Shown: positions 1-10,383, counted from the first letter of the stretch. The stretch: 21,727 nucleotides of DNA from Larix sibirica (GCA_004151065.3 NWUY0300007972.1:55632-77358), one strand, 5' to 3'. The notes: generated by a model not told the origin, from the sequence alone. Numbers and translations are program-made.

Positions 1-7
1 GATGATT

Positions 8-176
8 ATGAACAAATGTATGTTTTGCTTAACGACTAGCAAATTTATGAAATGAGTTGTGAATATGAACAAAGCATGTTTTGCTTAACGACAACCGAAA
101 TTATGAAATAAATTATGATTATGAATAAGTCTACATGTTATTTATGAAATGAATTATGATGATTGTGAACAAAGCT
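8..176. repeat. Short tandem repeat, period about 57 bp, about three decayed units
   Basis: The phrase atgaacaaa..atgttttgcttaacgac starts at 8 and again at 65. A weaker third copy starts near 121 (atgaataagtctacatgtt) and a fragment near 165 (tgaacaaagc). Units are separated by phrases built on ttatgaaat. Confidence 0.6.
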
Positions 177-530
177 ATTAATGTGTGCTCTGAGCATGTG
201 TGTAGTGATAGGTGAAACCGTTCACCGAAGGACTCACAAAGGAATAAAAAGGGGGCCGTAGAGAACGGGAAACACACAGAGAGTACGACGACGATGTCGA
301 CTCCCGATAACTCCACGCACGAGTTGAAATCCTTCACTTTACTCGGGTGAGCGTGAAGTCGTACGGGTGAGACCATAAGGTTTGGTCACGTACGAGGTTG
401 AGGGGCGCAGTAAGAACGGACTTACTCCTCAGTGCCATTAGTCTCACATAGAGTGTACACGATGATTTATGGTAACGGTTCCTAAAATCACTACAAGGAA
501 TCCCAGCACAACAGTAAAATGAGAAATTAT

Positions 531-627
531 TGTCGGAAGGACCCAGCGATGTGGTACCTAGACAATTAAGGAAAGAAAGTGTTGTCAGAAGGACCCGACG
601 ATGTGGTACCTAGACGAATAAAGGAAA
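531..627. repeat. Direct tandem duplication, 52 bp period
   Basis: Two copies start at 531 and 583. Both read tgtcRgaaggaccc followed by a 2-3 base variation and then gatgtggtacctagac. They lie inside the presumed LTR. Confidence 0.8.
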
Positions 628-662
628 TTGATAAATGAACACCTATGTATTTGGCATATAGT

Positions 663-749
663 ATTGCATTAGATTATTTGTGCATGAAATGTTATTTATA
701 ATATATAATTGACGAATAAATTGCATTCAGATTATTTGTGCATGAAATG
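663..749. repeat. Direct tandem duplication, about 57 bp period
   Basis: The phrase attgcatt(c)agattatttg followed by tgcatgaaatg occurs at 663-691 and 720-749. The spacing is close to that of the repeat at 8-176, although the sequence differs. Confidence 0.75.
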
Positions 750-1003
750 ATTATTTGTAATTAAATAATTGGGAATAATTAAATATGGAGCAAAAGATAG
801 ACTAGGAGTCATTAACTAGTCAACTCCACCTGCACCCACTAAAATAGGATTGGAATCCTAGCATCAGGGACATCTAGGAGTAAAATGTGGGAAGTATGTG
901 CACTCTCATGAGAGAGTGACACATGGTTGGGTGAATATTTGTATTAAATAATTTTGCATAAAATAGTATTTTGGCATGAGGCAACATGTGTCATAGAGTA
1001 TTT

Positions 1004-1014
1004 TTCTATTTAAG
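1004..1014 (+). promoter_or_regulatory. TATA-like box of the presumed LTR promoter
   Basis: The sequence ttctatttaag sits about 500 bp upstream of the presumed LTR end and is followed by a purine-rich stretch. TATTTAAG resembles plant TATA boxes. Its use as a promoter is inferred only from its place in an LTR-like segment. Confidence 0.25.
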
Positions 1015-1512
1015 CAAGAGGAAAGGAAGGAAAAGGGGATTGGCTCCCTAATGTTGGATGACCGTCGGAATGGCAAGGAAATTCTGATTGTGCTTTCTAT
1101 TGTGAGTTTGGATAAGGATTTTGGTGAGGGGGATCTCATTTATGAATCATTTCCAGTGTGTATCCTCTGCGACCTCAAGGCTCGAGGGTGGCTATGCTAC
1201 TAATTGCATGAGCCTATGGTTGGGTGGTGAAGCTAACGGTTGCTTCCTATGGTTAAACGAGCTTTTACTTATGGAATCCAATGGAAGACGCAAACGAAAA
1301 GCGACAAGATGGATCGATTGACGACAACGAATCCTCCTTCGACTGTGGGATCGAACTGTGGTTGACAGATTTATTGTTCCATTTTGTATTTGCTAGTTGA
1401 AAATTTTAACTAATTCATGTTTCTATCGATTATAAGATTGATTTCATTTATATTATGTAATTAAATTTTTGTTTTAGTTTTAAGAAGGGCCTAGGAAATG
1501 GAGGTCCCTACA

Positions 1513-2280
1513 CCATAGACCACAAGCAATTAATACTTTGATTTCGGGAATAAGATTTTATATTGTACTCCCCTTCGCCTACACCGTCTAGCTTTAAGGC
1601 GTAAAGCAGAGTTATGAAAAATCAACAATTGTGTTATTTCCATGATGCAAGGTGTAGCTATAAACATACCAACCAATTCCTTATATTGGTTAAGGCCACT
1701 AGTTTAATAATGAAATCTCAACTTCACTCAAACTATTGCAGGTTTCCAAACAGAAATGAAAACAAGAATCGATTGTAGAATATCGGCATTACCATTCCTC
1801 ATGGTCAAATTTAATCCATTCACCAAACCAAACTCTGTTCTCTTTTGTACTTTTCACTCCAATGAATCCTTAAATTCAGCCATTGATCGGGAAAAAAGTT
1901 GCCGTGGATGTTTCATAATCAATAGAATTGTAAAATGCAATCTTTCTTGACCCTTCTTTGAGGGCATGGATGGGTCTACCATCCACACTATCCAGTGGTA
2001 GTATTTCAAGCATATTTACCAACAGGTTTGTGAACTTTTTAAAGTGGGAGTTGAGGTATAAGTTTTGATGTGATGGAATTTTCTTTTATTTTCGCCTACC
2101 CATCGCCCCATAATCCAAATGTGATCACATATGTCTTTTTTTTATGAGGGTGTTGCCTGAGCGTTGAAAACTACTAGCAATTATCATATTCATAGTTGCC
2201 CAAAAAAAATAACAAACACTAGCAATTCCTTAAAGGAAGAGGTAGGGACTTGTTTCTCAACAACTTCCCTTGTTATTCTT
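1513..2280. other. Unassigned intergenic stretch
   Basis: No open frame here shows protein-like composition on either strand, and I recognised no repeat or RNA. The short frame at 1756-1950 is low in coding character. It contains an A-run near 2205 and a T-run near 2136. Confidence 0.5.
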
Positions 2281-2530
2281 TGTATTATTTTTTAAGTTTA
2301 ATGAGAATGCTTCGTAATAAATTTAGTGTAAAAATTAATTTAATGTTTGCAATTTAATAATGCTATATTTATATTTTTTATTATATATGTATTAGTGTAA
2401 AAACAATATACAATACAATTTAGTTGTGAAATATTAATCATGATGATCTTATTATTTGAGGGGTTAGTTTTGTCACCACTTCTAAAACAATGATGAGGCC
2501 TTTTATCAAAAGCTTATGACATCCTTCCCT
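2281..2530 (+). repeat. Partial third copy of the dispersed 0.83 kb repeat (3' part)
   Basis: The order of short shared phrases matches the end of the copy at 4030-4856: gagaatgc, an AT-rich stretch, acaatttag, then catgatgRt, then ttttgtca(c/t)cac and aaaagcttatga. The last phrase equals the start of the next unit in the tandem copy, so the unit order is kept. Similarity is moderate and interrupted by indels. Confidence 0.45.
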
Positions 2531-3371
2531 AGATCGGGTGATTTCCAGACAACCTGATAATAAGAAGGCATGTTCCTAGGAGAGGACAGGATCTACGAAC
2601 TTATCAACCCTCCAACAGAGCGGACTGCCACCTCGCCTCCTCATGCATAATGAACCAAACCCTCCTCATTATTCCATCTCAGTTGATGTGTGGGAACCAT
2701 CACCTCCATAGCTATATGGTAAGGAAAATTACGGCACAAGCTCAGCCCTTCGGTGGAAAAGACAAGCGTAATCATGGTTTTATCATCCACACCAAAATGA
2801 TGTGGTTTGATTTCAACCTTGGTATCAGTTCAGGAGAAGTCATGGGTATAAGAAACATATACCAAACATAATACAACCACCTGATCGTTAGAATCATGCA
2901 TCATGAGAGTGCATGGGACAACAAAGCAGGTACAGGGATTCTGGTGGTCGAGCATGTGGGAATGAACTTGGTTGCAAGATACATTTTGCGGCTTAATTCC
3001 ACCATGATTGTTTATTATCTCGCTTTCTCCAACTTCATTTTCACTTGATTTCTTACCTCACTGGACTATAGCCTATGCACTGGATCTCCTAACTGTATTC
3101 CTTCCATTAAGATTCTGCTTAGAAATCATCTCAGCTCCCTTAATTTCACCTCTAAGTAATTCTACTTCTCGATTCCCCTATACTCTGTCAACATGAATTC
3201 ACATCCTTTCCCCCTTATTTTGGGTCTGGATTTGACCTTTACACCTCTTATCATTCTGAATCTGTATTCTTCACCAACCATGCCAGAGAGCCCCTCTCCC
3301 AGGACCCCCGAAAGGGAAAATCCCTTGTCAGTGATAGTTGGCTCAAGCGAGATATTAAGAAGCACATATGT
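2531..3371. other. Unassigned stretch with short open frames on both strands
   Basis: Open frames of 60-86 codons overlap on both strands at 3008-3422, but none resembles a family I know. Codons 3193-3414 (+) include a Pro/Ser/Arg-rich piece (PTMPESPSPRTPERENP). This could be a remnant upstream of the coding-like segment at 3372, in a different frame, or chance. Confidence 0.3.
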
Positions 3372-3701
3372 TTGTACTTCCACCTCACCCCAGCCCGTAT
3401 TCAGAGAAAAATAGCAAAACATGAGGAGGAAATTCTCCTAGAACATGATTGCACTCTAGATGGGAAGATTCAGGATAATACGGAGGACTATGTTCAAGAC
3501 ACAAGGAACACGAGGGCTAGGGATACAAAGCACCTTAAGACTTTATCCCTTTAGTGGCAAATAAAATCTCTACCGAGTAAGGCCCTCTTGGACTCTCAAG
3601 AAGAAAGAAATGGCTTGATTCCAATGATGGAGGAAATTATAGACCAGAATAGTAAACTTCAAGCAAAAAAACAAGAGATTGGACAAGAAGCTAAATAGCA
3701 T
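3372..3701 (+). pseudogene. Decayed coding-like segment with a charged, helical C-terminal part
   Basis: One frame runs from the ATG at 3372 through a single TAG (3552-3554) to a TAG after codon GCT near 3700, about 110 codons. The product is rich in Glu, Lys, Gln and Asp. The part after the stop (MMEEIIDQNSKLQAKKQEIG) has the spacing expected of an amphipathic or coiled-coil helix. I do not recognise the family. It could be part of a retrotransposon gag or ORF1 protein, or a fragment of a host gene. No LINE RT or endonuclease motif lies next to it. Chance is a real alternative, because neighbouring frames are open over similar lengths. Confidence 0.3.
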
Positions 3702-4029
3702 TTACAGAGATACCATAGTCATGGAATTTCCACCTAAAGACCACTTAGACAATCAGGCAAAGTAGGATCCTTAAGATTGTATTTTTTTAGTTTTTTTTAC
3801 AATTATGAAAACAATAACAATACTCATAACTCTAATTTTGTTAATAGGATTTGCTTAAGTATTATCCATAGTATCAGTATGACAAATAGAACTGAAAGCA
3901 CTAAACGCATGTTTAATATTTGGTATGGGTTTCCCTTGGGTCGGCCTAAACTCTAGATATTTTAACTTTATGTAAATAGTTTTTTAAATATTAATATAAC
4001 CTCTGCTAGCTTATAAAATAAAATAAAAA
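3702..4029. other. AT-rich stretch without recognisable content
   Basis: Poly-T and poly-A runs and short A/T phrases only. Nothing coding or repeated was recognised before the repeat unit that starts at about 4030. Confidence 0.4.
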
Positions 4030-4856
4030 AAGCTTATGAAATCATTGTTTGACGGGCAGTGGATTGAAAAAAGTTGTGAATATAAGGAATAAGGTTAGAT
4101 CTACCAATTTTTAAAAGTTATGCTCGATAATTCACAATATCTTTAACTTCGCCCTTTGGCAGATACTTAACCCCAAATTCAATGTGAAAACATCATTTAA
4201 TTGTTGCTTAAAACATTAAGGATTCATAAAACTAACTTTTTAAGATATAAGTTATAATCTATTATATAAATCATACTTTATTTATGAACTTCTTGATTAA
4301 TATTATCCACCAATATTTTTTTTTATGAAATTTATCTTTATTTCTATTCATGTAATAAACCTATAAATAAAGATTCACTCTTTCATTTAAGAGAATATAA
4401 TAGATCATATTAAGCTAATAAAATTATTTTTAAAATTAACACTTTATTTACCTAGTACTCATTTCCCGTACATAAATCAAAGTTCATGTTATTGTCTCCT
4501 TTACAACTTATGTTTGACTATGCATGTAATTGTTCACTTTTATTGCTTATGTTTATTATTAGCATATGACTTTGAATGTACTCGTTTCACTTTTTATTAT
4601 TCATTGTACTAGTTTTTGAGTCTAGATATTTGTTTATTAAAAAAAATCTGCAGTACAAAATATATTTTATGTTTGCACGCTTATAATTCCATGTTTATTG
4701 GATATATATTTCTTCATTATGGTTCAATGGATGTAAAAAAATTATACCCTACAATTTAGCCCTGAGAGGATTCATCATGATGGTATTTTTTTTATATTCA
4801 TGAGAGGATTCATCATGATGGTCCTTTTTTAGGGTTTTTTTTGTCATCACTATGTT
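4030..4856 (+). repeat. Dispersed/tandem repeat, copy 1, about 0.83 kb, uninterrupted
   Basis: It starts at gcttatgaaatcattg and ends just before aaaagattatgaaag at 4857, where a second copy begins. Shared phrases with copy 2 include agatctaccaattttt (4094-4110 against 5083-5098), gcagatacttaa, aaaacattaRg, ataagttRtaat, the segment ttcaccctttcatttaag..gttcatgttattgtctc, and gcttatgtttattattagcatatga. Inside it, gagaggattcatcatgatgg is duplicated (4763 and 4802). No protein motif was found. This copy lacks the three insertions seen in copy 2, so it shows the sites before insertion. Confidence 0.7.
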
Positions 4857-5265
4857 AAAAGATTATGAAAGATTTGCTTGATTACTAGATTGAAAAATAG
4901 TTGTGGATGTGAGGAATAATAATAGATCTACTAGGTTGGGGAGGTCATGTGTTTGACTCTCTTGATTCCCTCAAGGTTAGGCTCTATAATTAGGACCAAC
5001 AGTTTACATTATTTACCATCCATGAATCGAGGGAAAGTACTTAGAGGGTTTTCTGTGAGGCTATTCCTTGGAAAATAAATAATAGATCCACCAATTTTAA
5101 AATTTATGCATGATAACTCTTAATATGTTTAACTTTATGTTTTGCAAGATACTTAATATGGAACTCAATGTCTTTGAGTGTGAAAATATTGTGTTGTATA
5201 GCAATTTGATTGTTATTTAAAACATTAGGCATTTTTAAAGTATAAGTTGTAATTTATTCACCTAC
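4857..5265 (+). repeat. 0.83 kb repeat, copy 2, left part (interrupted by a SINE-like insert)
   Basis: It aligns by eye to 4030-4262 of copy 1 once the insert at 4934-5077 is removed. After about 5265 the match to copy 1 stops and LINE-1 sequence begins. The match resumes after the LINE at about 9420. Confidence 0.65.
4934..5077 (+). mobile_element. SINE-like insertion with imperfect 16 bp target-site duplication
   Basis: The 144 bp segment is absent from the matching place in repeat copy 1, where the flanks are joined. It is flanked by aataatagatctacta (4918-4933) and aataatagatccacca (5078-5093), a 16 bp duplication with two mismatches. Its left part contains gtttgactc at 4951-4959, close to the tRNA box B consensus (GTTCGANTC). 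No convincing box A precedes it, so a 5'-truncated tRNA-derived SINE is the likeliest identity. A different short retroelement is possible. The insertion itself is better supported than its class. Confidence 0.5.
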
Positions 5266-8200
5266 ATAGGTGAACTAGTCAATAAGTGATATGAGTCCAC
5301 AATGAAAGTCCTATAAGGATGTGATTGTCAATTCAGTAAATGTGCACATGCTTGAGGGTTTTGAGATGGCCAACCATTACAAAAACCTTGGTTGACATCT
5401 CATGTTGGAATGAAGCTATCCTTGATGTCTTGGAATCTTAGAGGGATGACGATTCATGTCGTAAGTAATGTGTGAGGAATATTTTCTAACAATTCTAACT
5501 AGATGGGGTCTTCTTGCAGGAGGTCAAGTCAGCAAGTTTTGAGTTGTGAAACATGATGTGTTAATGTTGGAATGGGTCCTTTGGGGATTCAAAGCATTGT
5601 CATGGGAGTGGAGGGGTGGTGATTTCTCTTCTGCCTTCTTTAAATCATTTGATAGTTAATTCAGGATCATATATAGAGGGCAAGTGTGTGTGGATCACCC
5701 TCTTGATCTAGGATCGAGTGATTGGGTTGTGCACAATATATGCCCCAAATCCTAGCTCTAATAGGAGTATATTATGGGATTGGATGGCCTCTTCCTTACT
5801 AGTGGCAGAGTGAATTGTCAACAATGATTTTAACATGGGGGAGTGGGATGGAGATAGGTGCGGTGCTAGGGGAGAAGTGATCTTTGGCATGGAAAAATAA
5901 TCTTGGTGCATATGCAAGGATGCCTTAAGATTTTCAATCCCAACTAGAAAAAAAATGGGTTGGATTATGGTGGATGATTCACTTAGACCAATTATAGGCA
6001 GGGACGAGATAGAGTTTAGGCACGGATTGATAGATTTTATGGACCTAGAGAGGAAGTTGTGTTCTCGTGCAAGCTTTGTCATGTGGATGTCTTAATGGTT
6101 GTCACTATCTTAGATCACCTCCCAATCCAGTAAGTGATCTCTAGAGGTTTTGCTTTGAATGTCCCTGTGGATTTGGTTTTCAAACTAAATGTGTCCCATT
6201 TGGATTCAGTTGATTTTAGATCCCTTGTTAAGAGGGTGTGGAACTTTCCCCCCATCTGGTAGGTCTTAGTGGATGGAATCTGTGGTGGGAGGTGGTGGTG
6301 CAGTGCACCATCAATTTCGTGAGAGTACGAGGTAGGATGATGGATCGACGAAGGATGAGGGAGCTTTGGGAGTCTTGGTAGAGGCTAGAGGAGGCTCACA
6401 TATTTCTAGAAGAGGACATTCATAGTATAATTATACAAAAGGACACAAGCTAACTAGAGATGATAGTTAGACAAGGAAGGAGTATGTTGCAAAAGGAGCC
6501 AACGTCCATTCTTAATTAAAGTGGATTCATGATGTGACGGGTATAAGTTTTATTTTGACTTCCTAAAAAGGAAGGTTGTAGTAGAATGGGTGCTTGGTAT
6601 CCATAAAGTAAATGGTTCCCTTGTTGAGGACGTGTCTAAGGTTTGTGGAATGCTTAGTGTAATGTTTAAGCTATTTTTGTGCATTATCCCCTTTCCGATG
6701 GTGTTTTGGTAGCCCCGTGATGCATGTTGTAGAGTTGTTCCCCATAAAGTTCCTTCTAGAGATAGGGATAGATCGGATCATAACTTAATGCAGGAAGAGC
6801 TTCATGTGGCTCTCATGTTTATGAATAATGGTAAATCATATAGGTTGTATGGTTTTTTGAGTGAGTTTTATAAGTCCACGTGAGACTGTATTATGGAATA
6901 TTTCTATTGTCTGGCCACCAAAATATTCTCTTCTTTTTTCTTGTCTTAGACTCTTAACCAATGGTTGATTAAGTTGATCCCCAAGAATGGGGTGTGTCAC
7001 TCCATTGAAGGATGGTGTCCCATCACCATTCTCTCTACCAAGGCTTGAATTTGAGGGTGAGGGTAGTATCCATATCTGTGATTTGATTGGAGTAGACTGT
7101 ATTTCTGCAGGGAAGATTCATTCTGGATATGGTGGTTTTAGTTTGGGAGGATGTGGAGTGGGCCATGAAGACATGTCAATAGTGTATGATGCTCAAGATT
7201 GATTTTGATCAGGCATATGATCGAGTGGATTGGTTCTTCATTACAAATATGTTGACTTGCTTGGAGTTTGGCTCCTGGTATGTTGGCGTGATGAACACTC
7301 TATTCTCTAACACCTTAACCTTTGTATTTGTCAATAAGGCCCTATCCCATTGAGTCACTTTACATCAATCTCTTATACATAGGTGCCTTTTGGCTCCCTA
7401 CCTGTATGTGTTGACTACATATGCTTTGGGATACTTGTTGGAGGTAGCAAAGATTGTTGTGTAGATTAGAGGTATTTCTCTTCTAAAAGGTTTAGAAATG
7501 GTTAATAACCACTTTTGGATAGCTCCCTTTTATTGGTGAGTGTTGATTAGGGTTTAATGAACAAATCCTTGGATTGTCAAGACTTTTTTTGCAAAGCTTA
7601 TAGTGCCATTGTCAACCCTCACAAAGTTGACTTTTGGTTTATTGGATTGGTTCACCCACATCTTGCATTTTAGAGGCATGGTTGTATATCTATTTGGGGG
7701 TTCCTGTGCGATACGCCAACATTATGTTTGGAATAGGTTTATCCCCAGTATCTATGTGGAATTGGTGCCTTCATATATTTCAAAGCAAGCTTCATGTGTG
7801 ATAGCATAAGGATCTTCCATTTGCAGGGAAGTTGGCAGTTGTAGAGTGAATTCTCTAGGTTTCGCATGTTTATGTGTCTTGTTGATTTCCCAGTAAGGAT
7901 TAGTTTAAATGACTTGAATAGATATTGAAATCCTATTTATGGTCAAAGTATAGAGGGGATAGAGCTCTACCACTTGTTGGTTGGGATGTCTAGGTGATAT
8001 GGGCCCAAGGATGAGGGAGGTTTAGGTTTCACTGATGTGGTAACACATGGCAATATTATGGAAACAAAGTGGGTGGGGTGGTGTCTTGTGGGCTCAACAT
8101 CCTGGAAGGTTCTTTTTAGACATTAGATTCTATATAAGCGGCATCTAGGCACGATTCATAGAATGTTTGGTTGTGACATCATCTCTTCACCATCTTTGTT

Positions 8201-9420
8201 CTAGGTTGGGGGAGCTATTCTATTCAAGAGTATCTAGGTATATTAGAGATTGGTGGCCAGCTGGTTGTTTTTTGGGTAGTGGGAAGGTAATTTAGCTAGG
8301 TGGGTCATTGCTTCTTGTCCAATTTGGAGTTGGTGGGATCAGGGAGTATGTATAGCCAAGTTGTCGTGGTTTTAGGCATGCCAACTAAGTCATAAGGGTA
8401 TTTTTCATTGGTAGGACCTTTCAAACCCTAGGTCCTGATCATGGAAGGAGTGGAGACCGCTTGTTTAGGAGTTTGGGATACAGGCCTCAGATCATCCCTT
8501 AATCGTGGAGTTGCAAGCCTTCCTTCTAGAGTTATAATTATTTAATATGAACATTGGTATGCCAAGACCCTTCGAACATAATTAACAATGGATCTTTGGT
8601 GTTCCATTATTCAGTTCTTCATTAAAGCCATTCCCTCTCGCCAATGTTTAATGTGGGATGGGTTTTGTTAGGCCTAGAGGTTTGGTGGGTTTTTCGATTA
8701 CATAATGTTTAGTTAGTGTGGATTTCCTACAAGTTGTGTGTGTTTTCTTGGATAGTTATTTATCATGGGGATTCCTTCCAAGTCTAGGTTGGCCAAGTCT
8801 AGCCTTTCAGACGGTCTTTTCCTAGGGTACCTGATATTGGAGATATTCAAGCACATTTTATGGGACTGTAGGTTTTCTAGACAATGTTGGAGCTTTATGG
8901 AGGATTAGCATCCCAAATTGTTTCTGAACAAGCTCTTTTGGAGGGTAGGTTTATTTGGAGATGCACATTCCCTTGCAGGGGAATCATTTTTTAGTTTAAG
9001 ACATTGTTGGCATATTTTTGTAGTCATTTTGCTATGGAATCTTAAATGCAAGTATGTATTCAATCAAGAGATTAATTTTATTTCTATTTCTATTGCAGCT
9101 TGGAAAAATAAGGTATGTCATTAATTATTAGCCAATAAAGATTTATTAATCAAGGATTTCCAAAAGTTGAATCACTTTATATATTTTGATTTCAGTTATA
9201 CTTTAGTGAATCTCAAAAAGAGGTTATGTTAGGCATTATATATACCCTTCTACTCCCATATTTTTATTTGTAAATATGTCTATAAAAATATAATAAACAT
9301 TAAAAAAAGTATTCACCGAATCCTTTTAAAAGGTTATGTTAGGCATTATATATACCTTTCTACTCCGAGATTTTTATTTGTAAATATGGCTATAAAAATA
9401 TAATAAACATTAAAAAAGTA
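5266..9420 (+). mobile_element. LINE-1: degenerate L1-like non-LTR retrotransposon
   Basis: The element lies inside repeat copy 2. It contains an endonuclease domain, an RT domain and a C-terminal knuckle-like segment, in LINE order, but no ORF1 and no recognisable RNase H. About 150 bp precede the endonuclease start, so most of the 5' part is missing or unrecognised. The right edge is unclear because a 110 bp tandem duplication lies there. The octamer tattcacc occurs at 5255 and again at 9419, a possible but weak target duplication. Dense stops and frameshifts make this the oldest looking of the four LINEs. Confidence 0.75.
5422..9123 (+). pseudogene. LINE-1 ORF2 pseudogene: APE-like endonuclease, reverse transcriptase, zinc-knuckle region
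   Basis: In life this protein nicks target DNA and copies the element RNA at the nick. The endonuclease opens with LMSWNLRGM (5422-5448), followed by IYAPN (5736-5750), NDFNMG (about 5822), RIDRFYGP (6023 onward) and LDHLPIQ (6110 onward). These match the Asn, Asp-Asn, Asp and Asp-His positions of APE-type LINE endonucleases. RT motifs follow: WLIKLIPK (about 6962), GWCPITILS (about 7008) and IDFDQAYDRVDW (7198-7233), the block holding the first catalytic Asp. I could not find an intact YADD box. HILWDCRFSRQCW (8852-8890) fits the end of the RT-associated zinc knuckle, and a NLKCKYVFNQEI segment follows (about 9040). Many stops and several frameshifts show it is dead. The frames given by single motifs differ, as expected. 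Confidence 0.8.
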
Positions 9421-9439
9421 TTCACCAAATCCTTTTAAA
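9221..9439. repeat. Tandem duplication, 110 bp unit, two copies
   Basis: Unit 1 is 9221-9330 and unit 2 is 9331-9439. Each begins aggttatgttaggcattata and ends cac(c)Raatccttttaaa. They differ at only a few positions, so the duplication is much younger than the surrounding LINE decay suggests. It sits at the 3' boundary of LINE-1. Confidence 0.9.
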
Positions 9440-9782
9440 ATAAAATTAGAAAGATTTTTTTTTCTTAGTTTATGTTTACAAAATAAAAATAAAAGTTCAC
9501 CCTTTCATTTAAGGGAATCAAATAGAAAACTTAGCTAGTAAAATCTTGTTTAAATCAATACCTTATACTCATCTTTGATACATAAATGGAAGTTCATGTT
9601 ATTGTCTCTTTTACGATTTATGTTTTAATATGCGTGTACTAATATAATTTTATATCTTATGTTTATTATTAACATATGATTTTAAAATATTATTTTATTT
9701 TTACTTTTCATTGTATTATTTTTGGATATGAAGTTTTTTTTTAATTGAGAATGCATTAAATATATATATATATAAACAAGAA
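9420..9782 (+). repeat. 0.83 kb repeat, copy 2, right part
   Basis: After LINE-1 the match to copy 1 (about 4310-4660) resumes: ttcaccctttcatttaag, ctcat..tacataaat, gttcatgttattgtctc, ttatgtttattattaRcata and cattgta..ttttt occur in the same order and spacing. It ends in a TA dinucleotide run (9759-9773) that contains the target site of the SINE that follows. Confidence 0.65.
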
Positions 9783-10087
9783 AAAATTTCATAACCATGA
9801 GACTCAGTAACTTGTTGGGAGTATTTGAGCTAGGCCCAAGACTAAAGTCAGTGGTTGCCAATAACCCTTACGTATATCCAACAACATGCAAGCCAGATAT
9901 ACCAAAAACTCGTGACTTATCAAGGGTCGAGATGTCTGGAGACACACTCAATATGGGGATCCCACTCCATGGGGTACCTACCCTTCTAGACTTATCACAA
10001 TGGGCCAATGTCTCATTGGAGATTTGAACCGAGGTGAGGAGAGTGCCAAACTTACTTCCTTATCATTCGAGTTGTTGACCCCTTGAT
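9783..10087 (-). mobile_element. tRNA-derived SINE, about 305 bp, with perfect 16 bp target-site duplication
   Basis: The segment is bounded by tatatataaacaagaa at 9767-9782 and 10088-10103, a perfect 16 bp duplication. Read on the minus strand it starts ggggtcaacaactcgaatga. A box A-like stretch lies at about 10056-10075, and ggttcaaatctcc (10030-10018) matches the tRNA box B almost exactly, with spacing typical of a tRNA-derived head. The body has no open frame of note. The 3' end runs into a T-rich tail (gaaatttttt) rather than a poly(A) tail, as in Au-like plant SINEs. SINEs depend on a partner LINE for movement. I cannot name the family. Confidence 0.75.
10018..10030 (-). promoter_or_regulatory. 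RNA polymerase III box B of the SINE
   Basis: The minus strand reads ggttcaaatctcc, against consensus GGTTCGANTCC. The change CG to CA in the core is the one expected from methylated-cytosine decay. Confidence 0.6.
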
Positions 10088-10103
10088 TATATATAAACAA
10101 GAA

Positions 10104-10383
10104 CAATTACTATTTGTATTAAATTAAAAAGAGGGGGTTGTGGCCTCACCATTTTCCTTGATAACACAAATTTATTGTGAATATAACAATTCAAAAATTT
10201 CCCAAAAATTGGAAAATGTCCCAAAATGATATCACTTGGTTCTCCTATTCTAGTAACTTTGACCTTATGGTTTAGTACATGGCCGCTATACAATCTTACA
10301 TATTAGCCTAGCAAAAAACAAATTGCAAAACATACTAATTTTTGCACAGAAAATTAACCAAGCCCATGATTTCCATGCTTCTC
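10104..10383. other. AT-rich stretch, possible continuation of repeat copy 2
   Basis: An open frame on the minus strand (10087-10293) has no recognisable motif and partly overlaps the SINE target site. Nothing else was recognised. Confidence 0.3.

Larger units (their letters stand above)
1..1512 (+). mobile_element. Probable LTR-retrotransposon LTR (solo or 3' LTR), left end outside window
   Basis: This stretch is more GC-rich in places than what follows and has no sustained open frame. It carries several internal short tandem repeats, a TATA-like box near 1006 and a possible LTR terminus ending CTACA at 1512, after which the sequence changes character. No primer-binding site follows 1512, which would fit a 3' LTR or a solo LTR in the + orientation. 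A purine run at 247-256 (aaaaaggggg) could be a polypurine tract, but no TG start was found beside it. The left boundary and its target duplication lie outside the window or are not visible. The LTR call is inference from architecture, not from a recognised family, and old intergenic repeat DNA is the main alternative. Confidence 0.35.

Noticed and set aside
5708-6082. A 124-codon open frame on the minus strand
   Set aside because: It lies exactly antisense to the LINE-1 endonuclease motifs (IYAPN, DFN, RxDRF on the + strand) and has no motif of its own.
9759-9773. TA dinucleotide run as a microsatellite locus
   Set aside because: It has only a few units and partly belongs to the SINE target site. 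Not worth a separate feature.
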